Positions 1 to 8,395 of a stretch of DNA of 64,000 nucleotides are shown in pieces. The position numbers and the translations under genes were made by a program. The DNA lies in the NCBI RefSeq assembly GCF_001189845.1, contig NZ_LFLZ01000036.1, positions 25,395-89,394 of the forward strand. The letters are read 5' to 3'. Within the stretch, counting starts at the first letter, position 1. Every line of letters starts with the position of its first letter. The notes below the pieces were generated by a model. That model saw nothing but the letters and a program-made list of their open reading frames with translations, was not told the DNA's origin and ran no database searches. Source of the stretch: Bradyrhizobium tropiciagri. Lineage in GTDB: Bacteria; Pseudomonadota; Alphaproteobacteria; Rhizobiales; Xanthobacteraceae.

Positions 1-542
1 TGCGCCTTGGCGAATTGCGAGGCGCGCGCGAACGGCGTGAAGGTGTAGCTGCGCCCCTTGTTGAGCTGGTCGGAGCTCGATCCGGTGATGATCGGAACGT
101 GAGCGCGCTCGCAGACCTCGCTCGCGATCAAGGTCAGCGCGCTGGCATAGCAGCCATGGATTGCCGACAGCTTGTTGCCTGATATCAGGCGGTCGGTCTC
201 GGTGCGCGTCACCGTGGTGTCGCTCTGCACGTCGGAGACGATGAGGTTGAGCTTGGCGCTGCCAAGCGACTTGATGCCGCCGGCCTCGTTGACCATGTCG
301 ACGGCGAGCTTGGCTGCTGCAACGCAGCCGGTGCCGATCTGCGCCATGCTGCCGGTGGTCGGATAGAGCGCGCCGATATTGATCGGGTCGGCGGCCCAAC
401 CGCGCAGCGGGACCGCGCCGAATGCGCCGGCCGCGAGGACGCCGCCGGTCTTGGCCAGGAACTTGCGGCGGTTCAGCTTGGTCCGTGAGGCTTGGGTTGG
501 CACGGCATTATTAATGGCCGGCGGCTTGCGGTCCCTTGTCAT
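1..542 (-). CDS. Branched-chain amino acid-type ABC solute-binding protein (3' end outside window)
   Basis: The first 180 residues of a periplasmic binding protein are encoded; the gene continues past the left edge, so it is partial. The ATG at 542 follows a GGGGGAA ribosome-binding site. A twin-arginine signal (NRRKFLAKTGG, residues 24-34) precedes a hydrophobic Ala/Gly stretch, implying Tat export. The mature start, with PINIGALYPTTGSMAQIG and then a long helix ending in VNEAGGI, is typical of LivJ/LivK-like type 1 periplasmic binding proteins (Peripla_BP_6). Such proteins deliver amino acids, amides or aromatic acids to an inner-membrane ABC importer. No permease or ATPase partner lies to its right, so the partners, if linked, are outside the window. 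Ligand unknown. Confidence 0.88.
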   Translation of the reverse strand, partial: MTRDRKPPAINNAVPTQASRTKLNRRKFLAKTGGVLAAGAFGAVPLRGWAADPINIGALYPTTGSMAQIGTGCVAAAKLAVDMVNEAGGIKSLGSAKLNLIVSDVQSDTTVTRTETDRLISGNKLSAIHGCYASALTLIASEVCERAHVPIITGSSSDQLNKGRSYTFTPFARASQFAKA

Positions 543-844
543 GGCGTTCCCCCTGTGCGACCGCGGCCCGGTTGCTCCGTCCGCTCGCTTATTATTTTTT
601 GCTCAAGCGGGGCGCATAAGAGCACGTAATTCGGCAATCGCAAAGGCGATATCGGCCGGGCTCATGGGGAAACGAACTGCGACTGGTGCGTCGCAACAAT
701 CGTGCGACGCGTGCATGTGAGCAGCTCCGCTGCGCGAGAGCTGCCGCCAGAGATGACGGTATTATTGACAATCGAATGACCCAACGAACCGGCACGGACA
801 GTGCCGGCCGGCCCGCCGGATCATTCGATCGGCCGCTGCAACTC
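543..844. other. Intergenic region, about 300 bp
   Basis: This gap lies between the start of the solute-binding protein and the end of the glycosyltransferase, both on the minus strand. It should hold the promoter of the binding protein. I recognise no coding sequence. A T-rich patch near 590-602 and one inverted repeat at 789-807 are the only structure I see. Confidence 0.5.
789..807 (-). terminator. Possible hairpin terminator after the GT4 gene
   Basis: A perfect 7-bp inverted repeat CCGGCAC/GTGCCGG with a 5-nt loop lies 38 nt beyond the glycosyltransferase stop codon. No T-run follows on the minus strand, so intrinsic termination is uncertain. Confidence 0.35.
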
Positions 845-1912
845 CTACTCCGCACTCGCCACCAGCTTGAAGCGCGGCTTGGCTTCCATCAGGCTGCGAT
901 AGGCGGCGAGATAGTCGAGCGCCATCCGCCGTGCGGTGAAGCGGGTCTCGAACTGCTTGCGGATCGCGTCGCGGTTGAGCGTCGACAAGCGGCCGACGGA
1001 GGAGATCGCGCTGATCTCGTCCTCGACGATGAAGCCGGTCAGGCCATCCTCGATGATCTCAGGCACCGAACCGCGGTTATATGCAATGACGGGCGTGCCG
1101 CAGGCCATCGCTTCGATCATCACGAGGCCGAACGGCTCCGGCCAGTCGATCGGAACCAGGAGCCCGATCGCGCCGCTGAGAAAATCCGGCTTCTCGCGGT
1201 CGCTGATCTCGCCGATGAACTCGACCAGCGGATTGTTGGTGATCAGCGGCTTGATCAACTCGTCGTAATATTCCTGGTCGGCGCGATCGACCTTGGCTGC
1301 GATCTTCAGCGGAATGCCGCAACGGGTTGCGATCTTGATCGCGCGATCGACGCCTTTCTCCGGCGCGATGCGGCCGAGCACGGCGAGATAGGATTGCCTG
1401 GCCGGTTGCGGCGTCAGCAGATTCTCCGGCAGTCCGTGATGGATGGTGCGCACCCAGTGCGCCTGCGGCACCGGCCGCCGCTGCGCGTTGGAGATCGAGA
1501 TCACCGGGATCTTGGAGAAGGTGTTGAAGACGGGCTGATGCTCCGGCAGGTCGAGCCGGCCGTGCAGCGTGGTCACGAACGGCGTCGGCTGCCGTGCGAA
1601 CAGCGACCACGGGTAATAGTCGAGATGGCAGTGCAGGAAGTCGAATTCCTCGTCGTCGGCTTTCTGCCGGACGCGTTCCAGCATCACCATGTGCAGTGCA
1701 TTGGGGTCGCGGACGGAGCCGTCGAGCCGCAGTGCCTTCGGCCAGGTCGCATCGAGCTTCGCGGAGGTCTGTGAGTCGCCACTGGCGAACAACGTCACGT
1801 CATGTCCAAGTGTTACAAGTTCTTCGGTCAGCCAGTGCACGACCCGTTCGGTGCCGCCGTAGAGCTTGGGGGGAACAGCCTCCGTCAGCGGGGCAACCTG
1901 CGCGATGCGCAT
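845..1912 (-). CDS. GT4 family glycosyltransferase
   Basis: A 355-residue retaining glycosyltransferase of the GT-B fold, which moves a sugar from a nucleotide-sugar donor to an unknown acceptor in the cytoplasm. The N-terminal domain opens with MRIAQVAPLTEAVPPKLYGG and the GGTE loop (residues 19-22). The C-terminal nucleotide-binding domain has GRIAPEKGVDRAI (about 180-192) and the E-x7-E motif EPFGLVMIE (259-267), followed by ACGTPVIA. I chose the ATG at 1912 because it has a GGAGA site just upstream; a longer frame exists but its extra N-terminus has no family resemblance. It is divergent from the ABC exporter and debranching-type glucosidase, so a shared role in a storage or exported glycan is possible but unproven. 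Confidence 0.9.
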   Translation of the reverse strand: MRIAQVAPLTEAVPPKLYGGTERVVHWLTEELVTLGHDVTLFASGDSQTSAKLDATWPKALRLDGSVRDPNALHMVMLERVRQKADDEEFDFLHCHLDYYPWSLFARQPTPFVTTLHGRLDLPEHQPVFNTFSKIPVISISNAQRRPVPQAHWVRTIHHGLPENLLTPQPARQSYLAVLGRIAPEKGVDRAIKIATRCGIPLKIAAKVDRADQEYYDELIKPLITNNPLVEFIGEISDREKPDFLSGAIGLLVPIDWPEPFGLVMIEAMACGTPVIAYNRGSVPEIIEDGLTGFIVEDEISAISSVGRLSTLNRDAIRKQFETRFTARRMALDYLAAYRSLMEAKPRFKLVASAE

Positions 1913-2222
1913 TTCTCCGTCTCCTGTTTGTGATGTGAGTGAACCCTCAGCCCTCTGATGGCACCGGACATGCCGAAGACGGGAACGTTCTCGCACGTGC
2001 GAGGTTCCTTAGATGTGGGAGATCTGTCGCTTCTTTCTTCGATCACACTCTGGTCTTGCTGATGCCATCACGCTCCAACACGTTTTTGCCGACGCCAGCG
2101 TTGCAAAATTGTTGCGCACTGATGGCTGCATCAAGGAATCCCACCGCCGCCCTTCACGTCATCGTGCACGAGAGCTTCGACTAGTATTTCTCGTTCACCT
2201 TCAACAGGTTTTGCAGGACGTC
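1913..2222. other. Divergent intergenic region between glycosyltransferase and ABC exporter
   Basis: About 310 bp separates two divergent genes and presumably carries both promoters. The stretch near 2025-2110 is less GC-rich than its surroundings. I see no clear -35/-10 pair, operator palindrome or small gene here. Confidence 0.5.
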
Positions 2223-3986
2223 ATGGATCATCTGTCAGGATACGCGCATCGCCCGTTCCCCTTTGTGCTGCGCTATCTGCGCCGGCGGCTTCCGTCGCAT
2301 GTTGTGATCTTGTCGGCGGTAGTCGCAGCGGTTGCCTGCTCGGTAGGCACGCAATACGGGGTGAAGAATCTGGTCGACGCGTTGTCGGCGGGGCCGTCGG
2401 CCGCGAATGGCGTATGGCTGGCATTCGCTCTGCTCATGTCGCTGATCGCAGCCGACAACTTCATGTGGCGGATCGCGAGCTGGACTGCGAGCTACACCTT
2501 TGTCAGCGTCACCGGCGACCTGCGCCGCGACATGTTCCGCCATCTCACCGGCCACGCGCCGAGCTATTTCACCGACCGGCTGCCGGGCATGCTGACCAGC
2601 CGGATCACCGCGACGTCGAACGCGGTGTTCACCGTGGAGAACATGTTCGTATGGAACGTGCTGCCGCCCTGCATCGCGACCTTCGCGGCGATCACCCTGG
2701 TTGGAACCGTCAGCGTGACAATGTCAGCAGTGCTGATCCTGATTGCAGGAACCATGGTAGTGGCGATGTTCCGCATGGCCGCCGCCGGCAGGCCGCTGCA
2801 TGACGATTTCGCCAACCGGGCGGCCGCGGTCGACGGCGAAATGGTCGACGTCATCAACAATTTGCCGCTGGTGCGGGCGTTCTGCGGCCTCGGCTACGAG
2901 CACGATCGCTTCGACGCGACGGTGAATCGGGAACTCGTCGCGCGCGGCCGTTCCCTGCGCTATCTCGAGAAGCTCCGCCTCGTTCACGCTGCTGTGACCG
3001 TGATCCTGACGATCGCGATGCTGGCCTGGGCGCTCTCGCTCTGGCAGCAGGGCCAAGCCACCACCGGCGACGTCGTGCTGGTCTGCACGCTCGGCATCTC
3101 GATCCTGAGCGCGACGCGTGACCTTGCCGTTGCGCTGGTCGACGTCACCCAGCATGTCGCGCGCCTCACCGAGGCGCTGGCGACGCTGCTGCAGCCGCAC
3201 GAGCTGAAGGACCATCCGGAAGCCGAGGTGCTGGTGAAGAGCGGTGCGGCGATCGCCTTCAACAATGTCTCGTTCCGCTATCCCGGCGGCTTGCAGGTGT
3301 TCGAGCGTTTCAGCCTGCGCATCCAGCCCGGCCAGCGGGTGGGCCTGGTCGGCCAGTCCGGCGGCGGCAAGTCAACACTGTTTACCCTTCTGCAGCGCTT
3401 CTACGACGTCGAGCAGGGCAACATCACGGTCGATGGCCAGGACATCTCGCGCGTCACCCAGCTGAGCCTGCGCGCGGCGATCTCGGTGGTGCCGCAGGAC
3501 ATCTCGCTGTTCCATCGCTCGATCCTGGAGAACATCCGCTACGGCCGCCCGGACGCCACCGACGACGAGGTGTTGCGGGCGGCGATCGCGGCGCGCTGCG
3601 ACTTCATCGAAAGCCTGCCCGAGGGCATGAACACCATCGTCGGCGACCGCGGCGTCAAGGTCTCGGGCGGCCAGCGCCAGCGGATCGCGATCGCGCGCGC
3701 GTTCCTCAAGGATGCGCCGATCCTGCTGCTCGACGAGGCCACCGCGGCGCTCGATGCCGAGTCCGAGGAGGCGATCCGCGAGGCGTTGTCGCGCCTGATG
3801 CGCGGGCGTACCGTGGTCGCGATCGCACATCGCCTCGCGACGCTGCGCAGCTTCGATCGCGTGGTCGTGCTGCAGGGCGGCCGGATCGTCGAGGACGGTC
3901 CGCCCGATATCCTGGTGAAGGGAAGGGGTCCCTACCGCGACCTCGTGGCGCGCGAGATGGGCCGCCTCTCGACCAGCGCGGCCTGA
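2223..3986 (+). CDS. ABC transporter, fused transmembrane and ATP-binding domains
   Basis: A 587-residue half-transporter of the exporter (MsbA/LapB-like) type, working as a dimer in the inner membrane. Residues about 20-320 form the six-helix membrane domain. The nucleotide-binding domain follows with Walker A GQSGGGKST (377-385), Q-loop PQD, signature VSGGQRQ (480-486), Walker B ILLLDEATAALD (500-511) and the switch histidine in AIAHRLAT. The start at 2223 (MDHLSGYAHR) follows an AGGA site; an upstream in-frame extension to 2013 has no membrane-domain character. The glycosyltransferase and glucosidase alongside suggest a lipid-linked or soluble glycan substrate, but the sequence does not fix it. 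Confidence 0.9.
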   Translation: MDHLSGYAHRPFPFVLRYLRRRLPSHVVILSAVVAAVACSVGTQYGVKNLVDALSAGPSAANGVWLAFALLMSLIAADNFMWRIASWTASYTFVSVTGDLRRDMFRHLTGHAPSYFTDRLPGMLTSRITATSNAVFTVENMFVWNVLPPCIATFAAITLVGTVSVTMSAVLILIAGTMVVAMFRMAAAGRPLHDDFANRAAAVDGEMVDVINNLPLVRAFCGLGYEHDRFDATVNRELVARGRSLRYLEKLRLVHAAVTVILTIAMLAWALSLWQQGQATTGDVVLVCTLGISILSATRDLAVALVDVTQHVARLTEALATLLQPHELKDHPEAEVLVKSGAAIAFNNVSFRYPGGLQVFERFSLRIQPGQRVGLVGQSGGGKSTLFTLLQRFYDVEQGNITVDGQDISRVTQLSLRAAISVVPQDISLFHRSILENIRYGRPDATDDEVLRAAIAARCDFIESLPEGMNTIVGDRGVKVSGGQRQRIAIARAFLKDAPILLLDEATAALDAESEEAIREALSRLMRGRTVVAIAHRLATLRSFDRVVVLQGGRIVEDGPPDILVKGRGPYRDLVAREMGRLSTSAA

Positions 3987-4077
3987 CCCCGCGTCATCAA
4001 GCGTGTTCTTGTGTTCCGGTGCGTTCGTTCGAACCGAGAGTCGAGACTTGAGCTAGGCAAAGTCGCCAGAGGTTCAG

Positions 4078-6279
4078 ATGGCAGCTGACGTCGTTACGCA
4101 GATCATCACTGCTCGCATCACTGAGCGTGTCGCCGAATCGCCGTTCTACATTCCGATGACCGGGCCCGCGGCGCGGCCGCGGCGCTCGCTTAAGCATGAC
4201 GACACCTTCATCGTGCTCGACAGCCATGGCGACATCGGCGCCTCAGCCGGCGGGCCCGATGGCCTGTTCAACGCCGACACGCGCTACCTCGCGCGGCTGG
4301 AGATGGTGCTGGAGGACGTGCAGCCGCTGCTGCTCGGCTCCAACATGCGCGACGACAATTCGGCGCTGACGGTCGATCTGACCAATTCCGACGTCTATCG
4401 CGACGGCCGTCTCACGCTGCAGAAGGACACGCTGCACATCGTGCGCTCGATCTTCCTGTGGCGCGGCACCGCCTATCAGCGCATAGGCCTGCAGAACCAT
4501 GGCGATCATGCCGCGAGCTTCGATCTCACGCTGCTGTTCGACAATGACTTTGCCGACCTGTTCGAGGTGCGCGGCGAGCGGCGGCCGCGGCGCGGCATCG
4601 GCTCGAGCAAGCTGCTCGGTCCAACAGACGTCGTGCTGGAATATTGCGGCCTCGATGAGCAGACGCGGATCACCGCGCTGCATTTCGATCCGCGGCCGAC
4701 CCGGCTGTCGGTCAACGCTGCGACCTATCATTTCGATCTCGAGCCCGGCGAGGTCACCTCGCTGTTCGTCGCGGTGTCCTGCAACAAGCCGATCATGCAG
4801 AAGCCGGTGCCGTTCTTCCGCGGGCTCTTGGCGCATCGCCGCGAGATGCGGAATTCGTCGGCCGGAGCGGCCTCGATCGAGACCTCGAACAACATCTTCA
4901 ACGAGGTGCTGTGCCAGGCGATGGCCGACCTCAACATGCTGATGACCGAGACGCCGCAGGGCCGTTACCCCTATGCCGGCATTCCCTGGTACTCGACGAC
5001 GTTCGGGCGCGACGGGCTGATCACGGCGCTGCAGATGCTGTGGGTCGATCCGCGGATCGCCAAGGGCGTGCTGAAGCGGCTGGCGCTGTTCCAGGCCAAG
5101 GCGGTCGATCCGCTGGCCGATGCCGCGCCGGGCAAGATCCTGCACGAGATGCGCGGCGGCGAGATGGCCGCGCTGCGCGAGGTGCCGTTCGCGCATTACT
5201 ACGGCAGCGTCGATTCGACGCCGCTGTTCGTGCTGCTCGCCGGGCTCTACCTGGAGCGCACCGGCGATGTGGAGACGTTGCGCGAGCTGTGGCCGGCGGT
5301 CGAGGCCGGCTTGCAATGGATCGACGGTCCGGGCGATCCCGATCGCGATGGTTTCGTCGAGTACCAGCGCGCGACCGAGGAGGGCCTTCGCAATCAAGGC
5401 TGGAAGGACTCTTTCGACGCCATCTTCCACGCCGACGGCACGCTCGCCGAGGGCAATATCGCGCTGGCTGAAGTGCAGGGCTATGTGTTCGCCGGCAAGC
5501 AGCTTGCCGCGCGTGCCGCACGCCAGCTCGGCCTTGCGGACAAGGCCGCCAAGCTCGATGCCGAGGCGGAGCGGCTGCGCGCGCGGTTCGAGGACGCATT
5601 CTGGTGCGAGGAGCTCGGCACCTATGCCCTCGCGCTCGACGGCGCCAAGCGGCAGTGCAGGGTGCGCACGTCGAATGCCGGACAAACCTTGTTCTCCGGC
5701 ATGGTGCGGGAAGACCGCGCGCGACGGGTCGCCGCCGATCTGATGAGCCAGAAATTCTTTTCCGGTTGGGGCATCCGCACCGTCGCCGTGGGTGAGGCGC
5801 GCTACAACCCGATGTCCTATCACGACGGCTCGATCTGGCCGCATGACAATGCGCTGATCGCGCTCGGACTTGCGCGCTACGGCCTCAAGCATTCGGTCGC
5901 GCATCTGTTCAAGGGCCTGTTCGACGCCGCGAGCTATATGGAGCTGCGGCGGCTGCCGGAGTTGTTCTGCGGCTTCCGCCGCGAGCGCCGGCGCGGCCCG
6001 GTGCTTTATCCCGTAGCCTGCGCACCGCAGGCCTGGGCGAGCGCGACGCCGTTCACGCTGCTGGAGGCCGCGCTCGGGCTGGAGTTCGACACCGCGCGCG
6101 GCGAGATCCGCTTGCGGGATCCGTGCCTGCCGGAATTCCTCAACGACGTGGTGCTGCGCGATCTCAGGCTCGGCGCATCCAGCGTCGATCTGCGGCTGCG
6201 TCGCCATGGCGATGAGGTGTCACTCGAAGTGTTGCGCACGCGCGGCCAGATCCAGGTGTCGATCGTGCTGACGCATTAA
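4078..6279 (+). CDS. Amylo-alpha-1,6-glucosidase / glycogen-debranching family protein
   Basis: A 733-residue cytoplasmic protein. Residues about 35-235 match the N-terminal beta-sandwich domain seen in bacterial debranching-type glucosidases (GDE_N_bis-like; GLFNADTRYLARLE). The remainder is an (alpha/alpha)6 barrel with the family hallmarks FGRDGLITALQ, NQGWKDSFDAI and YHDGSIWPHDNALIALGL. The family is predicted to hydrolyse alpha-1,6 or similar glucosidic bonds in glycogen-like or trehalose-derived glucans. The ATG at 4078 begins 91 bp after the exporter stop, so co-transcription is plausible. This protein differs from classical GlgX (GH13). The exact substrate is inferred only from family. 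Confidence 0.88.
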   Translation: MAADVVTQIITARITERVAESPFYIPMTGPAARPRRSLKHDDTFIVLDSHGDIGASAGGPDGLFNADTRYLARLEMVLEDVQPLLLGSNMRDDNSALTVDLTNSDVYRDGRLTLQKDTLHIVRSIFLWRGTAYQRIGLQNHGDHAASFDLTLLFDNDFADLFEVRGERRPRRGIGSSKLLGPTDVVLEYCGLDEQTRITALHFDPRPTRLSVNAATYHFDLEPGEVTSLFVAVSCNKPIMQKPVPFFRGLLAHRREMRNSSAGAASIETSNNIFNEVLCQAMADLNMLMTETPQGRYPYAGIPWYSTTFGRDGLITALQMLWVDPRIAKGVLKRLALFQAKAVDPLADAAPGKILHEMRGGEMAALREVPFAHYYGSVDSTPLFVLLAGLYLERTGDVETLRELWPAVEAGLQWIDGPGDPDRDGFVEYQRATEEGLRNQGWKDSFDAIFHADGTLAEGNIALAEVQGYVFAGKQLAARAARQLGLADKAAKLDAEAERLRARFEDAFWCEELGTYALALDGAKRQCRVRTSNAGQTLFSGMVREDRARRVAADLMSQKFFSGWGIRTVAVGEARYNPMSYHDGSIWPHDNALIALGLARYGLKHSVAHLFKGLFDAASYMELRRLPELFCGFRRERRRGPVLYPVACAPQAWASATPFTLLEAALGLEFDTARGEIRLRDPCLPEFLNDVVLRDLRLGASSVDLRLRRHGDEVSLEVLRTRGQIQVSIVLTH

Positions 6280-6350
6280 GAGTCGTCGCGCGGCGTGGAG
6301 CGTCGTCGCGCAGTATGCGTGCGCCAGGGAAATCGTGGGGAGAGAGTAAC

Positions 6351-6905
6351 ATGCGTCCGAGGGTCATGGTTATATTGGTCGCAGCGTCGCTGCTGGCATG
6401 CGCTGGTGTCCGTGCTGCCGACGACGCATCGCCGGCGCCGACACCATCGCCCCCGGCGGCAGCGAAGGAACCACCAGCCGCAACACCTGCACCGCCGGCA
6501 GCCCAGGCTGCTCCGAAGGAGCCGGCCAAGGAATCCTCCAAGGAGCCGTCGCCGCCGCCGTCGGTGACCGTGATCGGGGCGCGCGATGCGCACGGCATTC
6601 TCGGGCGCGACGTGCGCAGTTCCGCCAATGAGGACATGGGCCGCATCGTCGACGTCATCGTTGACCGCGACGGCAAGGTGCGCGCCGCGGTGATCGATTT
6701 CGGCGGCTTTCTCGGCGTCGGCAGCCGCAAGATCGTGGTCGACTGGAACGCGCTGCGGTTTGCCGGCGTTTCCAGCAAGAGCGACAGCATAACGCTGGAC
6801 CTCAACAAGCAGCAGGTGAGCGCTGCGCCGGAATACAAGGAAGATACGCCGCTGATCGTGCTGGGCGCGGCCGGCAATCTCCATCCATGGGATTACGAGC
6901 ATTAG
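6351..6905 (+). CDS. Exported PRC-barrel domain protein
   Basis: A 184-residue protein with an N-terminal signal peptide (MRPRVMVILVAASLLACAG, then VRAAD), a Pro/Ala/Lys-rich linker of about 50 residues, and a C-terminal PRC-barrel (RDVRSSANEDMGRIVDVIVD through RKIVVDWNALRF). PRC-barrels are small beta domains that bind protein or RNA partners, found in RimM and photosynthetic reaction centre H subunits. This exported, linker-bearing form is common in Bradyrhizobium and has no assigned role that I know of. The ATG at 6351 is chosen because GGGGAGAG lies just upstream and the signal peptide starts there. It is 71 nt downstream of the glucosidase. Confidence 0.85.
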   Translation: MRPRVMVILVAASLLACAGVRAADDASPAPTPSPPAAAKEPPAATPAPPAAQAAPKEPAKESSKEPSPPPSVTVIGARDAHGILGRDVRSSANEDMGRIVDVIVDRDGKVRAAVIDFGGFLGVGSRKIVVDWNALRFAGVSSKSDSITLDLNKQQVSAAPEYKEDTPLIVLGAAGNLHPWDYEH

Positions 6906-6999
6906 GGGGCAAAAGCTGGTCGCGCGTCCGAACCCTTCCTTCGAGACGGTTGGCGACGATCGTGGCGAGCGATCTGCCGGCGGCACCAATATTGTGTCG

Positions 7000-8232
7000 A
7001 TGACCCCCGATCAGCGCAGTCTGGAGGGGCCGCGCGCGCCATCGCGTGAAAGCCAGCGCGGGCTCGACTGGTTCATCTTCTTCCTGGCCGACGTGCAAAC
7101 CGGGTTCGGCCCGTTCATTGCGGTCTATCTGACGACCCAGAAATGGACCCAGGTCGAGATCGGCTTCGTGCTCTCGATCGGCGGCATCATCGGCCTGCTG
7201 GGCCAGATGCCCGGCGGGGCGATCGTCGATGCCGCGCGCTCGGAGCGCATCGTCGCGGGATGCGCGGTGGCCGCGATTGGATCAGCCGCGTTGGCCTACG
7301 CGCTGTGGCCGATCTTTCCCGTGGTGACGCTCGCCGCGACGCTGCACGCGCTTGCAAGCTGCGTGCTTGGACCGGCGATTGCCGCGATCAGCCTCGGCCT
7401 GGTCGGGCCGCGGGCGATCGGCGAGCGGCTCGGCCGCAATGCGCGGTTTGCCTCGCTCGGCAGCGGCTCGGCCGCGGCGCTGATGGGCGCCTGCGGCTAT
7501 TTCCTGTCGAGCCGCTCGGTGTTCCTCGTCACCTTCATCCTGGCAATCCCGACGCTGTTGTCGCTGGCGCGGATCCGCGAGCGCGAGATCGACATCGCGC
7601 AGGCCCATGGCGAAGTGAAGCGCGAGGTTCCCGACAAGCGCGCCACCAGCGTGTTCAGCCTGGTGCGGCAGCGGCCGCTGCTGATCTTCGCCGGCGCGAT
7701 GATGCTGTTCCAGCTCGCCAATGCCGCGATGCTGCCGCTGATGGCGGGCGTGGTGACGACGCGGTCGAGCCAATGGGCGCCGGTCCTGATTGCGGCCTGC
7801 ATCATCGTGCCGCAGGCGATCGTCGCATTGTGTTCGCCGTCGGTCGGCCGCAAGGCCCAGGCCTGGGGCCGGCGGCCGCTGCTGCTGATCGCGTTCGCCG
7901 CGCTGGTGATCCGCGGCCTGTTGTTCGCGACGGTGCGCGATCCCTATCTGCTGGTCCTGGTGCAGGTCTTCGACGGCATCACGGCGGCGATCTTCAGTGT
8001 GATGGTGCCGCTGATCGTGGCCGACGTGGCGTTCGGCAGCGGCCATTTCAACCTGGCGCAGGGCATTGTCGGAACCGCCGTCGGCATCGGCGCGTCGCTC
8101 AGCACCGTGCTGGCTGGCTATGTCAGCGACAAGCTCGGCAGCAGCACCGCCTTCATGGGCCTCGCCGGCGTCGCCGCGCTGGGGTTGTTCATGATCTGGC
8201 TGATGATGCCGGAGACGCGGCGGACGGCATGA
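7000..8232 (+). CDS. MFS transporter
   Basis: About 410 residues with twelve predicted transmembrane helices of the major facilitator superfamily. Diagnostic elements are the loop after TM2 (GLLGQMPGGAIVDAARSERI, a form of the G-x3-D-R/K motif A), the Ala/Gly-rich TM5 (SLGSGSAAALMGACGYFL) and a long cytoplasmic central loop around residues 200-220 (EVKREVPDKRATS). A second half with a similar helix pattern follows. It probably acts as a proton-coupled exporter, but the substrate cannot be read from the sequence. The start is ambiguous: GTG at 6994 and ATG at 7000 are two codons apart, and neither has a convincing ribosome-binding site. Confidence 0.87.
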   Translation: MTPDQRSLEGPRAPSRESQRGLDWFIFFLADVQTGFGPFIAVYLTTQKWTQVEIGFVLSIGGIIGLLGQMPGGAIVDAARSERIVAGCAVAAIGSAALAYALWPIFPVVTLAATLHALASCVLGPAIAAISLGLVGPRAIGERLGRNARFASLGSGSAAALMGACGYFLSSRSVFLVTFILAIPTLLSLARIREREIDIAQAHGEVKREVPDKRATSVFSLVRQRPLLIFAGAMMLFQLANAAMLPLMAGVVTTRSSQWAPVLIAACIIVPQAIVALCSPSVGRKAQAWGRRPLLLIAFAALVIRGLLFATVRDPYLLVLVQVFDGITAAIFSVMVPLIVADVAFGSGHFNLAQGIVGTAVGIGASLSTVLAGYVSDKLGSSTAFMGLAGVAALGLFMIWLMMPETRRTA

Positions 8233-8395
8233 CGCAGGCAGGTTTGGCCCCCGGCGCCCTTCCTCATGGATGCGCCGTCATATATGAGTGATTTGCTGCT
8301 GGAACGAGCTGATAGTCCCCTGGATTAATCAATACAAAATCGTGATCTGGTACGGATCGGCACAGCGCGGGCAGGCATTTCGACCGAGGAATGGC

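Noticed and set aside
4243..6207. Very long minus-strand open frame (654 codons) opposite the glucosidase gene
   Set aside because: It is the antisense shadow of a GC-rich gene: Arg/Ala/His-rich, no domain signatures, and the plus-strand frame has clear family motifs.
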